Assembly (NCBI RefSeq): GCF_036865545.1
Contig: NZ_CP142208.1
Location: 2,294,001-2,358,000, forward strand
Length of the DNA stretch: 64,000 bases
Direction of reading: 5' to 3'
Origin: Erwinia sp. E_sp_B01_1
Lineage (GTDB): Bacteria > Pseudomonadota > Gammaproteobacteria > Enterobacterales > Enterobacteriaceae
Each line of letters starts with the position of its first letter. Position 1 is the stretch's first letter. The translations under genes and the position numbers were made by a program. This document shows, in pieces, positions 62,610-64,000 of the stretch. Under the pieces are notes generated by a model. The model was not told where the DNA came from. It saw only the letters and a list, made by a program, of their open reading frames with translations, and did no database searches.

Positions 62610-64000
62610 ATGAAAAAAATGGCTATCAATGAAAGGATTAAATCCTGGAATAGTTTTCTTGTTATTTTGATTCTTCCTGCAATAAATTTTGGGTTAGTGG
62701 CTCAACAAGTCCAGGCGGCAGAAACCTTTAACCCCGTTTTCCTGGAGTCTGGCCAGGAGGGGGCGAGCATAGCCGACCTGTCGGTGTTTGAGAACAGTCA
62801 GTCACAGGCTCCTGGTAACTATCTGGTTGATATATGGCTTAACTACCGTTTTATTGAATCCAGAAACGTGACCTTTCTGGCGAGCAAGGATCCTGAAGAT
62901 AACACCGGACTTGCGCCCTGTCTTAAGCTGGAAACATTAAGGGCTTACGGCATACGGATTAAAGCCTTCCCGAATCTCACAGAAAATAACGGTTGTGTTG
63001 ATATTACCGTCATCCCACAGGCTACTGCCACCTTCAACTTTAATACACAACGTCTGTTACTGAGTATCCCTCAGGCTGCCATGCTTGCCAGTGCCAGGGG
63101 CTACGTCTCACCGGATAAATTTGACGAGGGGATCACTGCCCTGTCGTTGAACTACCGTTTTTCCGGGGCAAATAATAGTGCCCGCAGCCGCACAGGGACC
63201 ACCAGCGACAGTCAGTATCTTAATTTGAGACCGGGTTTCAATATCGGCCCCTGGCGTATGCGTAATTACACCACCTGGAATCGCAGCAGCACCGATGCCG
63301 ATAAAGGAAAATGGAGTACGGTTTATACCCGGTTACAGCGGAATATCGTGCCGATGAAATCTCAACTGACAGTAGGTGAAGGCACTTCCCCTGCCGAAAT
63401 TTTCGAGAGTGTTCCTTTCACTGGCGCACAACTGGCCTCTGATGAAGAGATGCTGCCTGAGAGTCTGCGCGGTTATGCCCCAGTGGTTCGCGGCACCGCA
63501 CGCACCAATGCCCAAATTATCGTCCGCCAGAATGGCTATATCATTTATCAAAGCTATGTTGCTCCCGGCGCCTTTGAGATCGACGATCTCTATGCAACCG
63601 GCGGCAGCGGTGACATGTATGTCACCGTCAAGGAAGCGGATGGCAGCGAGCAACACTTAGTTGTTCCCTATGCATCACTGCCCGTACTGGTGCGTGAAGG
63701 TCATCTGAAATACAGCCTCACCTCTGGACATTACCGGCCCTTCGACAATGCGGTCGTCAAAAAATCGTTCAGTCAGGCCACGGCGATCTACGGTCTGCCC
63801 TGGAATCTCACCCTGTATGGCGGCGTGCAAGCGGCAGCGGATTACCAGTCGCTGGCACTCGGCGTGGGTAGAAACCTGGGTAATTTTGGGGCATTTTCTG
63901 CCGATATCCTTAATTCCTGGGCCACTGCCAAAGACGCTGTAAAGGCAGAAGGTCAGTCGTTTCGTGTGCGCTACAGTAAAAATTTCTATGAGACAGGCAC
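62610..64000 (+). CDS. Fimbrial outer-membrane usher (5' part, runs off window)
   Basis: The first 463 codons of a PapC/FimD-type usher, open to the window edge. ATG 62610 gives a long signal peptide ending about QVQAAE; ATGs at 62577 and 62580 are in frame but weaker. The N-terminal subunit-binding domain (FNPVFLESGQEGASIADLSVF, VDIWLNYRFI, CLKLETLRAYGI) is followed by the barrel (SLNYRFSGANNS, GFNIGPWRMRNY) and plug region (PVVRGTARTNAQIIVRQNGYIIY). ATG start choice is uncertain. Confidence 0.9.
   Translation, partial: MKKMAINERIKSWNSFLVILILPAINFGLVAQQVQAAETFNPVFLESGQEGASIADLSVFENSQSQAPGNYLVDIWLNYRFIESRNVTFLASKDPEDNTGLAPCLKLETLRAYGIRIKAFPNLTENNGCVDITVIPQATATFNFNTQRLLLSIPQAAMLASARGYVSPDKFDEGITALSLNYRFSGANNSARSRTGTTSDSQYLNLRPGFNIGPWRMRNYTTWNRSSTDADKGKWSTVYTRLQRNIVPMKSQLTVGEGTSPAEIFESVPFTGAQLASDEEMLPESLRGYAPVVRGTARTNAQIIVRQNGYIIYQSYVAPGAFEIDDLYATGGSGDMYVTVKEADGSEQHLVVPYASLPVLVREGHLKYSLTSGHYRPFDNAVVKKSFSQATAIYGLPWNLTLYGGVQAAADYQSLALGVGRNLGNFGAFSADILNSWATAKDAVKAEGQSFRVRYSKNFYETG

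Overview
This window looks like chromosomal DNA from a plant- or environment-associated member of the Enterobacterales, most like Erwinia/Pantoea. The grounds are the codon style, a complete malto-oligosyl-trehalose set (treZ, treY, glgX), a YdeP-type oxidoreductase, BdcA and NemR-like proteins, and a chaperone-usher fimbrial operon. I see no rRNA, tRNA or CRISPR array.

The most informative landmark is a 28-bp sequence at 24515-24542 that matches the E. coli chromosome-dimer resolution site dif (as I remember it) at 26 of 28 positions, on the minus strand. Eight KOPS-like octamers (GGGNAGGG) all point toward it: three on the plus strand to its left and five on the minus strand to its right. 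Genes are mostly plus to its left and mostly minus to its right (to about 58 kb). The window therefore appears to straddle the replication terminus.

Left arm. 1-12.5 kb is a carboxylic/sugar-acid catabolic island: a partial amidohydrolase, a GudP/GarP-like MFS carrier, an unexported binding-protein-like protein, an aconitase, a frameshifted LysR regulator, a beta-propeller lactonase, an SDR, a CitMHS carrier and a GntR regulator with two winged-helix segments. A spaced inverted repeat (TGCATTT-N10-AAATGCA) occurs at the GntR promoter and twice at the lactonase/SDR promoter, with a CRP-like site. 12.5-19 kb is a SorC-regulated ribose-type ABC importer with a DUF2291 lipoprotein and a sugar isomerase, marked by two identical 14-bp palindromes. 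19-21.7 kb is a NemR-like electrophile-response module (TetR, DJ-1-family protein, nitroreductase) with an unusual tandem-repeat array. A BdlA-like PAS-PAS-MCP protein follows.

Terminus junk zone (23-28 kb). It holds small orphan genes, dif, an internally deleted ISNCY-type transposase, a short orphan, a tightly overlapping candidate effector/immunity pair, and a Rha/KilAC-type phage antirepressor.

Right arm. 28.3-33.1 kb is an amidase/DUF2848/MFS operon with a divergent GntR regulator and a near-perfect 24-bp operator. 33.2-39.1 kb is a giant kinase-like/ATPase/GAF/PAS/histidine-kinase protein with an overlapping single-domain response regulator. Then come an alpha/beta hydrolase, a YdeP-like molybdopterin oxidoreductase with a broken 5' end, an exported amidohydrolase, BdcA, a second SDR and an AraC regulator. 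48-50.5 kb has a frameshifted polysaccharide flippase and a TupA-like ATP-grasp protein. 51.7-58.2 kb is the treZ-treY-glgX operon. From 60.2 kb a ToxR/CadC-like membrane regulator precedes a fimbrial operon (pilin, attenuator hairpin, chaperone, usher) that runs off the window.

At least three genes (LysR, ydeP 5' end, flippase) carry one-base frameshifts, two of them in homopolymer-rich sequence, so either local decay or base-calling error must be considered.
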